DNA of 6,170 nt from Deltaproteobacteria bacterium (GCA_013153415.1 JAADEO010000020.1:1-6170), one strand, 5' to 3'; positions 1-6,170 are shown, numbered from the stretch's first letter. The notes: generated by a model not told the origin, from the letters alone. Made by a program: numbers and translations.

Positions 1-327
1 GGCCAGCACCCGCTTGGTCATGACCTTATCCATGGCGATGCTGCTTCCCATAACCCCGGGACCAGTATAGGGGATACCGAGATACTCCAGCAATCCCTGA
101 ATCGTACCGTCTTCACCGTAAGTACCATGCAGGGCGATGAATACCGCTTCAACCCCGGTCTGCTGCAGGCGGGCAGCCACATCACGGTCGACATCGATCA
201 GAGTGACGAGATATCCCAACTCCTGCAGGGCCAGCCCCACCGCCTTGCCGCTTTTCAAAGAGACTTCCCGTTCAGCCGAGAGCCCGCCATAGAGAACCCC
301 GATTTTCATGCCCGGCGCAAATTTCAT
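1..327 (-). CDS. ddl: D-alanine--D-alanine ligase, N-terminal part (3' end outside window)
   Basis: Ddl is the cytoplasmic ATP-grasp enzyme that joins two D-alanines, giving the dipeptide that MurF adds to the peptidoglycan precursor. The window holds 109 codons of a family usually just over 300 residues long; the rest runs off the left edge. The visible part is the N-terminal substrate-binding domain. It has GGLSAEREVSLKSG at residues 14-27, where Glu19 corresponds to the D-Ala-binding Glu15 of E. coli DdlB, then ALHGTYGEDGTIQG at 65-78 and YLGIPYTGPGV at 82-92, with MDK at 99-101 leading into the central domain. I chose the ATG at 327 because a GGAG lies 7 nt upstream. The in-frame ATG at 309 (Met7) matches where many Ddl proteins begin but has no visible ribosome site. 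The gene follows murB after 53 nt, the widest gap here, and probably belongs to the same message. The family call is secure; the Ddl subtype cannot be set from this fragment. Confidence 0.96.
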   Translation of the reverse strand, partial: MKFAPGMKIGVLYGGLSAEREVSLKSGKAVGLALQELGYLVTLIDVDRDVAARLQQTGVEAVFIALHGTYGEDGTIQGLLEYLGIPYTGPGVMGSSIAMDKVMTKRVLA

Positions 328-334
328 TTCCGAT

Positions 335-338
335 CTCC
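335..338 (-). promoter_or_regulatory. Ribosome binding site of ddl
   Basis: GGAG reading on the minus strand, 7 nt before the ATG at 327. It favours that start over the in-frame ATG at 309, which has no purine-rich sequence at the right distance. Confidence 0.6.
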
Positions 339-380
339 ATTCACCCGGCTGGCATCAGGTTGCCGGTTGCGGTTGTGACT

Positions 381-1295
381 TCAGGAGAGCACCCGAATTT
401 CGGTCTCCAGGCTGATATTGAACTGCTCGTAGACCCGGTTGCGCATGCGCTCGACCAGGATCATGATATCGGACGGGGTTACCCCCCGCTCCGCAACAAT
501 GACGTTGGCATGCTTTTCCGCGACCCGGGCCCCACCGCAACTCATTCCTTTGCAACCGGCTTTTTCCAGCAGGCGGCCGGCAAAATCACCTTCGGGATTC
601 TTGAAGACCGATCCGGCATGAACCCCCGCCGGCAGGCGCCTGCGGCGCAACGCCGTGATTTCGGCTACAGTCTCTTCCAATTCGATCCGGTTGCGACGTT
701 CGCAGATGAAGTAGGCGGCCACCACGACCTCCTGGGTCTCGAGCCCGCCATCACGATAGCCCCGCTTCAACGTCCCGCTGCCCCGCCAGCCCAGGTTTCC
801 GGCAATCACCGTCTGCAAGGCGGCCAGGCAGTCGCCGATAGTCTGGCCGTAGGCCCCGGCATTCATGGCCACGGCGCCCCCGACCGTTCCCGGGATCCCG
901 GCCAGTCGTTCCAGGCCGGCAAAACCGCGCTCGGTACAGTAACGGACCAAGCGGGAGAGTTTGACGCCGCTCTCAACCCTGACGGTCCCAGACCATTGAT
1001 CACCGCCGACCGTATCCAACCCGGCAAAACCTTTCCTCAGGCTGAGAACGACCCGTTCCCGAACCCCCTCTTCAACCACCAGAATATTGCTGCCGCCACC
1101 GAGTACCACGAATTCGAGTCCCAGCTCGTAGAGCAGGCTCTGCGCCCGGCACAACTGCTCCAGATCGCCTGGTTCGATGTAGCAAAGAGCTTCACCCCCG
1201 GTCCGATAGGCGGTCTTGTCGGCCAACGGCTCATCTTCCCGCAGGATATCGCCAAGTTCCCGGCGTAAAATCTCCAGTTGTTCGAAGGTCGGCAA
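381..1295 (-). CDS. murB: UDP-N-acetylenolpyruvoylglucosamine reductase, short (type II) form
   Basis: MurB is the cytoplasmic FAD enzyme that uses NADPH to reduce UDP-GlcNAc-enolpyruvate to UDP-MurNAc. Numbering is from the TTG at 1295 (304 residues). The FAD-binding domain shows RTGGEA near 31-36, GGGSN at 66-70 and the glycine-rich GIPGTVGGAVAMNAGAYG at 133-150. The C-terminal substrate domain has GSVFKNP, whose Ser229 is the expected proton donor, EKHAN near 260-264, and a final LETEIRVL, where Glu299 matches the conserved catalytic glutamate. The length fits the short MurB type. No ATG lies in frame near the front. TTG codons occur at 1304 and 1295; the second is preferred because AGGGGAG ends 10 nt before it but only 1 nt before the first. 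The 307-residue version from 1304 stays possible. The loop before Ser229 and the segment after EKHAN depart from the usual consensus, but the frame is intact. It lies between the lipoprotein gene and ddl. Confidence 0.95.
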   Translation of the reverse strand: MPTFEQLEILRRELGDILREDEPLADKTAYRTGGEALCYIEPGDLEQLCRAQSLLYELGLEFVVLGGGSNILVVEEGVRERVVLSLRKGFAGLDTVGGDQWSGTVRVESGVKLSRLVRYCTERGFAGLERLAGIPGTVGGAVAMNAGAYGQTIGDCLAALQTVIAGNLGWRGSGTLKRGYRDGGLETQEVVVAAYFICERRNRIELEETVAEITALRRRRLPAGVHAGSVFKNPEGDFAGRLLEKAGCKGMSCGGARVAEKHANVIVAERGVTPSDIMILVERMRNRVYEQFNISLETEIRVLS

Positions 1296-1305
1296 AACCG
1301 GCAAA

Positions 1306-1312
1306 CTCCCCT
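1306..1312 (-). promoter_or_regulatory. Ribosome binding site of murB, deciding between two TTG starts
   Basis: AGGGGAG on the minus strand begins one base after the TAA of the lipoprotein gene. Its GGAG core is 1 nt from the TTG at 1304 and 10 nt from the TTG at 1295, so it favours the second. A weaker pairing through AGG at 1310-1312 would be 5 nt from the first TTG, so that start is not excluded. Confidence 0.5.
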
Positions 1313-1639
1313 TTACGGAATGATCTTCAAAAGATTGATAACCTTTTTCACCCCCGGAACCCGCGCCGCGACCGCCACCACCCGGAGCTCCTGGTTGGGA
1401 CTGTGGACCCGACCCTGGAGGGTTACCTCTCCCTGGTAGACATCGACATCGACTCCAATCACCTGGGTACCCATCATCTCGGTCAGACGGGTCTTGATCC
1501 GGGTGGCGATCACCGCGTCATCGTAAACCTGACCGGCCTTGCGTCCTCCGGGTGTACTGCAGGCGCCTACCAAAAAACCCAGTGTCAGCAACAACATACA
1601 GCACTGGAGCGACCAGGTCCCTGTTCGTCTCATTTTCAC
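1313..1639 (-). CDS. Single BON-domain lipoprotein of unknown specific role, inserted between murC and murB
   Basis: A predicted exported lipoprotein of 108 residues. The N-terminus has a basic MKMRR, a hydrophobic stretch at about 11-24 and a lipobox-like VGAC that makes Cys27 the likely lipidated residue. Ser28 follows rather than Asp, which in Proteobacteria favours sorting to the outer membrane. Residues 38-106 look like one BON domain: helix DDAVIATRIKTRL, strands with VDVDVYQGEVTLQGRV, helix LRVVAVAARV and the closing PGVKKVINLLKI. BON domains bind phospholipids or other envelope partners in proteins such as OsmY, Kbp and the two-domain lipoprotein DolP (YraP). The GTG at 1639 overlaps the murC stop as GTGA, with GGAGG 6 nt upstream; the ATG at 1633 (third codon) is a close alternative served by the same purine-rich run. 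Base use looks like that of its neighbours, so nothing marks it as recently acquired. Export and fold are fairly sure; function is not, and a role in envelope or division is inferred from position. Confidence 0.88.
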   Translation of the reverse strand: MKMRRTGTWSLQCCMLLLTLGFLVGACSTPGGRKAGQVYDDAVIATRIKTRLTEMMGTQVIGVDVDVYQGEVTLQGRVHSPNQELRVVAVAARVPGVKKVINLLKIIP

Positions 1640-3021
1640 GCTCCCCCTCCGGCCGCCAGCCGGCGACTGAACTGGCAGATATTGCCAGCTCCCAGGGTCA
1701 GCAGCAGATCGCCGGGCTGCAGGTTCTCATCGACAAACTCCCGTAACGCCTCTTCTCCGGCACAGTAATGCACCTGCTTGTGCCCGTGCTGGCGGATAGC
1801 TTCGGCCAGTTGCCGACCACTGATTTCGGCGATCGGGTTCTCTCCGGCAGCGTAGATATCGGTAACCGCCAGGAGGTCGGCTTCATTGAAGGCGACAAGA
1901 AAATCATTGAACAGATGCTGCGTCCGGGTATAGCGATGAGGCTGGAAGACGGTCAGCAGGCGACGCTCCGGCCAGGCCTGGCGCAAGGCTTCGAGGGTTA
2001 CGGTGATTTCAGTCGGATGGTGACCGTAATCATCGATCAACAGGCTTCCGCGGTACTCGCCCAAAACCTGCAGGCGGCGCTGGACTCCGGCGAAACCGGA
2101 AAGATTGCGCCGGATCTCGGCAAATTCGAGTCCCAGTTCGAAACCGACGGCAATCGCCGCCAGACAGTTGAGAACATAGTGGCGACCCGGCATATCGATC
2201 GTGAATTCACCCAGCTCCTGCCCTTCCGCCAGCACCCGGAAACGGCTCTGCATTCCGGCGATGGTAACCTCGACAGCCCGGATGTCGGCCTGAGGATTGA
2301 AACCGTAAGTGGAGATGCGCCGGGTAATCCGGGGCATGACATCCTGAACCCGGGGATCATCGAGACAAAGTACCACCAGGCCGTAGAAAGGCACCTTGTT
2401 GGCGAAAGCCACGAAATTGTCTTCTATTTCACGCAACCCGCCCCGATAATGATCGAGATGCTCCCGATCGATATTGGTGATCACCGCGATAATCGGCGAC
2501 AGGGCCAGGAAAGAGCCGTCGCTTTCGTCGGCCTCGGCCACCAGGATCTCTCCCTGGCCCAGACGGGCATTACTGTTGATGCTGTTGAGACGCCCGCCGA
2601 TCACCACCGTCGGATCGAGATCGGTACCACCCAGCATGGTCGCGATCATTGAGGTCGTAGTGGTTTTGCCATGGGTGCCGCCGACCGCGATGCCGTATTT
2701 GAGGCGCATCAGCTCGGCCAGCATCTCAGCCCGCGGGATCACCGGAATCGAACGTTTGCGGGCTTCGATGATCTCGGGATTGTCATCCTTGATCGCGGTC
2801 GAGCGAACCACGACCTGGACATCCCCGAGATTTTCGGCACCATGCCCGTAAGCGATGCTGGCTCCGAGCTTTTCGAGACGTTCAGTCACCGGGCTCTTCT
2901 GGATATCGGAGCCATGTACGCGATATCCCAGGTTTAGCAGTACCTCGGCGATACCGCACATGCCACTGCCGCCGATCCCGATAAAATGGACCTTTTCAAC
3001 CTTGTGATGCATGGCTTTCAT
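1636..3021 (-). CDS. murC: UDP-N-acetylmuramate--L-alanine ligase
   Basis: MurC is the ATP-dependent cytoplasmic ligase that adds the first amino acid, usually L-alanine, to UDP-MurNAc. The protein is 461 residues, the normal length. Domain 1 opens with the nucleotide-sugar-binding loop FIGIGGSGMCGIAE at 13-26. The central ATPase domain has the P-loop GGTHGKTTTTSM at 114-125, EADESDGSF at 163-171 and NIDREHLDHY at 183-192, the signature of Mur ligases. The C-terminal domain contains FAGVQRRLQ at 310-318, DDYGHHPTEI at 330-339, QPHRYTRT at 360-367 and GAGNI near 445-449. The ATG at 3021 was chosen because a GAGG overlapping the murG stop lies 5 nt upstream; the ATG at 3012 (Met4) is the alternative but sits 14 nt from it. 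The gene starts 7 nt after murG ends and overlaps the lipoprotein gene by 4 nt, so coupled translation is likely. All key motifs are present and the call is secure. Confidence 0.98.
   Translation of the reverse strand: MKAMHHKVEKVHFIGIGGSGMCGIAEVLLNLGYRVHGSDIQKSPVTERLEKLGASIAYGHGAENLGDVQVVVRSTAIKDDNPEIIEARKRSIPVIPRAEMLAELMRLKYGIAVGGTHGKTTTTSMIATMLGGTDLDPTVVIGGRLNSINSNARLGQGEILVAEADESDGSFLALSPIIAVITNIDREHLDHYRGGLREIEDNFVAFANKVPFYGLVVLCLDDPRVQDVMPRITRRISTYGFNPQADIRAVEVTIAGMQSRFRVLAEGQELGEFTIDMPGRHYVLNCLAAIAVGFELGLEFAEIRRNLSGFAGVQRRLQVLGEYRGSLLIDDYGHHPTEITVTLEALRQAWPERRLLTVFQPHRYTRTQHLFNDFLVAFNEADLLAVTDIYAAGENPIAEISGRQLAEAIRQHGHKQVHYCAGEEALREFVDENLQPGDLLLTLGAGNICQFSRRLAAGGGA
1641..1650 (-). promoter_or_regulatory. 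Strong ribosome binding site of the BON lipoprotein gene, inside murC
   Basis: GGAGGGGGAG on the minus strand. GGAGG at 1646-1650 is 6 nt from the GTG at 1639, and the GGAG at 1641-1644 is 7 nt from the ATG at 1633, so it could serve either start. It also encodes the glycine-rich tail of MurC. Confidence 0.65.
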
Positions 3022-3028
3022 CGCCGCC

Positions 3029-4144
3029 TCACCCCTCTTCGATCAGTTTCAGACAGTGATCAACGATCTCTTCCCGGGCCGCAGGCCGGGCCAGCGAGCG
3101 GGCCGCATCGGCCATTACCGCCAAGCGTTCCCGGTCCTCGATCAGTTCCTCGATATCGGCCGCCAGGATATTCTCATCGAATTCACTCTCGCACCGTACC
3201 CGGGCGGCTCCGGCAGCGGCAAATGCCCTGGCGTTATAAACCTGATGATCGTGAGCCGCATGCGGAAAAGGCACCAGGATCGCAGCTTTGCCCAGTTGCG
3301 CCAGTTCCGCCAAGGTCAAGGCTCCGGCCCGGCAGACCACCAGATCGGCCTCGCGGTAACGTCGGCCGATATCGTTGATGAAATCCACCACCTCGACCCG
3401 GTCGGGGAAATCACTATAGGCTTTGCGCACTTTCTCAAATTCCGCAATCCCGCTCTGATGCACCACCCTGAGCCCGGGGTAGCGGGAAGCCAGTTTCCCG
3501 AAAGCGGCCGGCACCACCTGGTTGAGAACCCGGGCTCCCTGACTCCCGCCGATAACCAGGAGGGTGAAAATCTCCGGGTCGCGGTTACCGGCTTCGCCAT
3601 CGTCCTCCGTCTCAGTTCCGGCCAGGCAACGCAGGGGGTTGCCGCAATTATAAATCCGACGGCTGTGCAGGTGTTTTCCGGCATCATCGAAAGCGATAAA
3701 TACGGCCCGCGCGAACGGAGCCAGGAGGCGGTTGACCAACCCGGGAAAAGCATTCTGTTCCTGCAGAACCCAGGGAATACCGCCGATCATGGCGGCCAGC
3801 AGCACCGGAGCGCTGGCATAGCCGCCAAGACCGACGATGAGGGAGGGCCGATAACGGACCAGCAGGATCAGGGCCTGAACCAGGGCCCGGGGAAAACTCA
3901 GCAGCGCTTTCAGACGCCGCCGGCCACCGATGCCGACCAGACCATGAACCTCCAGAAAAACCAGGGGATAGCCCAGTTGGGGAATCACCCGGGCTTCGAG
4001 GCCGCGCCGGGTCCCGGCGAAAACGATCCGTACCTGAGGATCACGCCGCTGAAACTCCTCGGCCAGGGCCACCCCGGGAAACAGGTGCCCCCCGGTTCCG
4101 CCTCCGGCAAAAAGAATGGTCTCAACGGGCCTGGCGTGCGACAT
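3029..4144 (-). CDS. murG: Lipid II synthase (UDP-GlcNAc:lipid I GlcNAc transferase)
   Basis: MurG is a peripheral GT-B glycosyltransferase on the inner face of the cytoplasmic membrane. It moves GlcNAc from UDP-GlcNAc to lipid I and so completes lipid II, the substrate of FtsW. At 371 residues it has normal length. The N-terminal lobe shows GGGTGGHLFPGVALAEE at 14-30, GTRRGLEARVIP at 44-55, GLGGYASAP at 105-113 and QEQNAFPG at 128-135. The C-terminal, UDP-GlcNAc-binding lobe has GGSQGA at 199-204, HQSG at 229-232, DFINDIG at 254-260, CRAGALTLAEL at 271-281 and the PFPHAAHDHQ loop at 292-301. A short acidic, probably flexible stretch at about 176-191 lies between the lobes. The ATG at 4144 lies inside ftsW, giving a 23-nt overlap, with GGAG 10 nt upstream of it. 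Overlap and spacing point to coupling with ftsW and with murC, which begins 7 nt downstream. The call is secure. Confidence 0.98.
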   Translation of the reverse strand: MSHARPVETILFAGGGTGGHLFPGVALAEEFQRRDPQVRIVFAGTRRGLEARVIPQLGYPLVFLEVHGLVGIGGRRRLKALLSFPRALVQALILLVRYRPSLIVGLGGYASAPVLLAAMIGGIPWVLQEQNAFPGLVNRLLAPFARAVFIAFDDAGKHLHSRRIYNCGNPLRCLAGTETEDDGEAGNRDPEIFTLLVIGGSQGARVLNQVVPAAFGKLASRYPGLRVVHQSGIAEFEKVRKAYSDFPDRVEVVDFINDIGRRYREADLVVCRAGALTLAELAQLGKAAILVPFPHAAHDHQVYNARAFAAAGAARVRCESEFDENILAADIEELIEDRERLAVMADAARSLARPAAREEIVDHCLKLIEEG

Positions 4145-5204
4145 TCAACAATACTCCGACCGCGGCCAGAGAGACGCAAAGCGAACTCCCGCCGTAACTC
4201 AAGAAAGGAAAAGTCAGCCCCTTGGTCGGCAAAAGACCCAGGGTGACCCAGAAATTAACCGTCATCTGCAGAACCAGAAAGAGGGTCAGGGCGAAAGCAA
4301 GCAGGGTTCCCAAACGATCCGGGGCCGAACGGGCGATTTTGAAACCGATAATCAGCAGAGCCAAAATCAGCAACACGAGGATCACGACCCCGATGAAACC
4401 GAACTCCTCGGCCCAGACGGCAACGATGAAATCGGTATAGGCTTCGGGCAGATAAAAAAGTTTCTGAGCACTGTTGCCAGCGCCAACCCCGTGCAAACCT
4501 CCCGCACCGTAAGCGATCAGCGACTGCTTGAGCTGGTAGGCGCCCTTGCCGGTGAGACTCAGAAACGAGGTCAGACGATCCATCCGGTAACCCTTGCCGA
4601 TAATCGCCAGCGCTCCCAGACCTCCACCCAGCAGCATGAGCCCGGCCAGATGTTTGATCCGGGCTCCGGCGATAAAGACCATGACCAGGGTCATTGCCGC
4701 CAAAACCACGGTCGAACCGAAATCGGGCTCGAGCATCAGCAGGGTCGCGAAAACCCCGAAAATCACCAGCGGCGGCAGCAGGCCATGCTTGAAATCCCTG
4801 ATCTTCTCCCCTTTTCTGGCCAGGTAGGCGCTGAGATAGATGATGAAACTCAGTTTGCAGAACTCCGAGGCCTGGAGGTTGAAAAAAGGGGTCTTTATCC
4901 AGCGGGTCGCTCCTTTGACCTGGTGGCCGAAACCGGGGATCAGGACCAGGACCAGCATCGCTATCGACCCCAGAACCAGGGGGATCGTCAAACGCGCCCA
5001 CCAATGGTAGTCGAAGCGGGCACCGAGAAAAAGCAGAGCCCCGCCAAAAACCGCGAAAACCATCTGCCGGCTCAGATAAAATATGCTCTGGCCGTTGAGA
5101 TGGAAGGCTTTGACGCTGCTGGCGTTGAATACCATCAACAGGCCCAGACAGAGAAAGGTTCCGACCACGATCAGCAGAAAAATTTCATCCCGTTTCAGAT
5201 ACAT
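4122..5204 (-). CDS. ftsW: SEDS-family septal peptidoglycan polymerase FtsW
   Basis: FtsW is the multi-span inner-membrane glycosyltransferase that polymerises lipid II at the septum together with the transpeptidase FtsI. The 360-residue protein has about ten hydrophobic segments, near 8-28, 46-63, 72-92, 113-129, 143-159, 162-180, 184-203, 267-288, 299-320 and 331-353. SEDS motifs are clear: GATRWI at 98-103 with LQASEFCKL at 110-118, EPDFGSTVV at 159-167, and the large periplasmic loop with YQLKQSLIAYGAGG at 223-236, GVGAGNSAQKLFYLPEAYTDFI at 239-260 and Asp258 as the expected catalytic residue. Near the end come GLLPTKGLTFPFLSYGGSS at 323-341. RodA shares this architecture, but GNSAQKLFYLPEAYTDF and LLPTKGLTFPFLSYGGSS, and the position between murD and murG, favour FtsW. 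The ATG at 5204 overlaps the end of murD by 10 nt; its ribosome site is weak (GGGA at a long distance), so translation may depend on ribosomes leaving murD. It overlaps murG by 23 nt. Confidence 0.97.
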   Translation of the reverse strand: MYLKRDEIFLLIVVGTFLCLGLLMVFNASSVKAFHLNGQSIFYLSRQMVFAVFGGALLFLGARFDYHWWARLTIPLVLGSIAMLVLVLIPGFGHQVKGATRWIKTPFFNLQASEFCKLSFIIYLSAYLARKGEKIRDFKHGLLPPLVIFGVFATLLMLEPDFGSTVVLAAMTLVMVFIAGARIKHLAGLMLLGGGLGALAIIGKGYRMDRLTSFLSLTGKGAYQLKQSLIAYGAGGLHGVGAGNSAQKLFYLPEAYTDFIVAVWAEEFGFIGVVILVLLILALLIIGFKIARSAPDRLGTLLAFALTLFLVLQMTVNFWVTLGLLPTKGLTFPFLSYGGSSLCVSLAAVGVLLNVARQAR

Positions 5205-6170
5205 CGCCGATTTTCCCGGTCGGCCAGAATGGCTCCGGCCTCCCGTACCAGACTGCGGAAACAGTCGCCCCGCTCCCGATAGTTGCTGAATTCATCGAAA
5301 CTGGCGCAGCCGGGAGCCAGCAACACCACATCTCCGGCCTGGGCCCGCTCCAGAGCCCGTTCCAGAGCTTCCCGGAGACCGGCCGCCTGGAAACCACAAG
5401 TCAGCTCCGGCAGCTGCCGGCTGATCTCAGAGGCCGCCGAACCGAAGGGGATCAGCTCCCGAAAATGGGCCGCCAGAGGATTGAGACAATTAAAGTTGGC
5501 CCCTTTGTCATAACCACCGAGCAGCAGGAGCAGGGGCCGGTCGAAGCTCTCCACCGCTTTGATCACGGCATCGATGTTGGTGGCCTTGGAATCGTTATAA
5601 AAAAGCACCTGGTCCCGGGCTCCGAGGTACTCGAGCCGATGGGGTATGCCGTTGAAATTCTCCAGGCAACGAACAATCACCTCTTCCTCGATACCCTGCA
5701 AACGGGCCGCGAGCAGGGCGGCCAGGGCATTGCTGCGGTTATGGGGACCAGGCAGTTTCAGGGCGGGAGCCTGGAACTCGCCCTGGATCCGGCCACCGGC
5801 GGCGGTCGGCAGATCGTAAGACACCCTGGAACCGAGCCAGCTGCCCCCGGCCGAAACCTCCCGCTTGACACTGAACCAAAGTACCGCGGGAAGGTTGTCC
5901 CCCGCGGCCCGACGGGCGCCCATCGCCCGTCCGTGGGCCGCGAGGTGCGGATCGTCAAGATTGAGCAGGAGATAATCCTGCCGGTTCTGATTGCGACTGA
6001 TCGCGGTTTTGGCTGCCAAGTAGCTCTCGAAATCGGGATAGCGATCCTGGTGATCAGCGGTCAGATTGAGAATCATCGCCACCACAGGATGAAAACTCTT
6101 GATGCTTTCCAGCTGGAAACTGGAAAGTTCGAGAATGGCACATCCGTGTTCACGAGCCAGCATCTCCACT
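5195..6170 (-). CDS. murD: UDP-N-acetylmuramoyl-L-alanine--D-glutamate ligase, C-terminal part (5' end outside window)
   Basis: MurD is the cytoplasmic ATP-dependent ligase that adds D-glutamate to UDP-MurNAc-L-Ala. The window contains the last 324 codons. The GTG at 6169 is an internal valine codon, not a start. Aligning ELSSFQLE (fragment residues 14-21) and the AAK lysine (fragment Lys54) with E. coli Ser159 and carbamylated Lys198 suggests about 143 residues, including the P-loop, lie beyond the right edge. Also visible are NLTADHQDRY at 35-44, GPHNRSNALAALL in the middle, GIPHRLEYLG, then FYNDSKATNIDAV, LLLLGGYDKGANF and APGCASFDEFSNYRERGD in the C-terminal domain that binds D-Glu. Each is a diagnostic MurD motif, and I see no missing catalytic residue in the visible part. 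The TGA at 5195-5197 lies inside ftsW, giving a 10-nt overlap. This is the most upstream gene in view, so the operon promoter must lie further right. Confidence 0.97.
   Translation of the reverse strand, partial: VEMLAREHGCAILELSSFQLESIKSFHPVVAMILNLTADHQDRYPDFESYLAAKTAISRNQNRQDYLLLNLDDPHLAAHGRAMGARRAAGDNLPAVLWFSVKREVSAGGSWLGSRVSYDLPTAAGGRIQGEFQAPALKLPGPHNRSNALAALLAARLQGIEEEVIVRCLENFNGIPHRLEYLGARDQVLFYNDSKATNIDAVIKAVESFDRPLLLLLGGYDKGANFNCLNPLAAHFRELIPFGSAASEISRQLPELTCGFQAAGLREALERALERAQAGDVVLLAPGCASFDEFSNYRERGDCFRSLVREAGAILADRENRRCI

Noticed and set aside
328..380. Possible terminator, promoter or riboswitch in the murB-ddl gap
   Set aside because: The 53 bases hold a short imperfect inverted repeat (ACCGGC with GCCGGGT around a 12-base loop) and CAACC-type repeats. 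There is no run of T after the stem and no recognisable -35/-10 pair, so I do not call a regulatory element.
360..1268. Long plus-strand open frame (302 codons) opposite murB
   Set aside because: It is antisense to an intact, motif-rich murB, its translation resembles no family I know, and long antisense frames are expected in GC-rich genes that rarely use TTA, CTA and TCA codons.
1111..2140. A 17-base near-repeat in murB (about 1111-1127) and murC (about 2123-2139)
   Set aside because: Both copies encode the same helix sequence ELGLEF in unrelated proteins. One shared six-residue string with the same codon preference is most simply coincidence.
1768..2652. Plus-strand open frame (294 codons) opposite murC
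   Set aside because: Same artefact: it is a shadow of the murC codon pattern, with no recognisable motif or convincing ribosome site.
210..3375. Recurrent GATATC hexamers along the window
   Set aside because: Most fall on Asp-Ile or overlapping codons on the coding strand and show no regular spacing or flanking symmetry. They reflect codon choice, not a repeat family.
3011..4246. Plus-strand open frame (411 codons) covering murG and its borders
   Set aside because: Its Gln, Gly and Pro-rich translation is the reverse reading of murG codons. The opposite strand carries a complete MurG with all motifs.
4116..5282. Plus-strand open frame (388 codons) opposite ftsW, rich in Gln, Asp and Glu
   Set aside because: The hydrophilic composition is what hydrophobic FtsW codons give when read antisense. 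It is not evidence of a real acidic protein.
6167..6169. GTG at the right edge as a murD start
   Set aside because: It is followed within about a dozen codons by the ELSSFQLE motif, which lies well inside MurD proteins, so the P-loop domain must be upstream and the GTG is an internal valine.

Overview
The window is a segment of a division and cell wall (dcw) cluster. Every gene reads on the minus strand, so transcription runs from position 6170 towards position 1. In transcription order it holds murD (5' end outside the window), ftsW, murG, murC, a small BON-domain lipoprotein gene, murB and the beginning of ddl (3' end outside the window). Coding density is almost complete. The only real gap is 53 bases between murB and ddl. 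I see no RNA genes, mobile elements, CRISPR arrays or convincing promoters or terminators, and no stretch over 300 bases lacks a gene.

The genes form one pathway. MurC adds L-Ala and MurD adds D-Glu to UDP-MurNAc, MurB makes UDP-MurNAc by reducing the enolpyruvyl intermediate, and Ddl supplies D-Ala-D-Ala. MurG converts lipid I to lipid II at the inner face of the membrane, and FtsW polymerises lipid II at the division septum. The junctions suggest one translationally coupled polycistronic message: murD/ftsW overlap by 10 nt, ftsW/murG by 23 nt and murC/lipoprotein by 4 nt, while the murG-murC and lipoprotein-murB gaps are 7 and 8 to 17 nt. The promoter should lie upstream of murD, outside the window.

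The organism is probably a Gram-negative bacterium. The evidence is a lipoprotein with a lipobox and a BON domain (a Gram-negative envelope domain), base composition of roughly 60% GC judged by eye, and the order murD-ftsW-murG-murC-murB-ddl. From memory, this order, with murB between murC and ddl, matches Desulfuromonadales and related former Deltaproteobacteria such as Geobacter. The taxonomic call is an inference.

The one element that does not belong to the textbook cluster is the 108-codon BON-domain lipoprotein between murC and murB. It overlaps murC by 4 nt and has its own strong ribosome binding site. It is the best candidate in this window for an undescribed envelope or division factor. 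The rest is well-conserved core machinery, and I see no evidence of a wholly new system.
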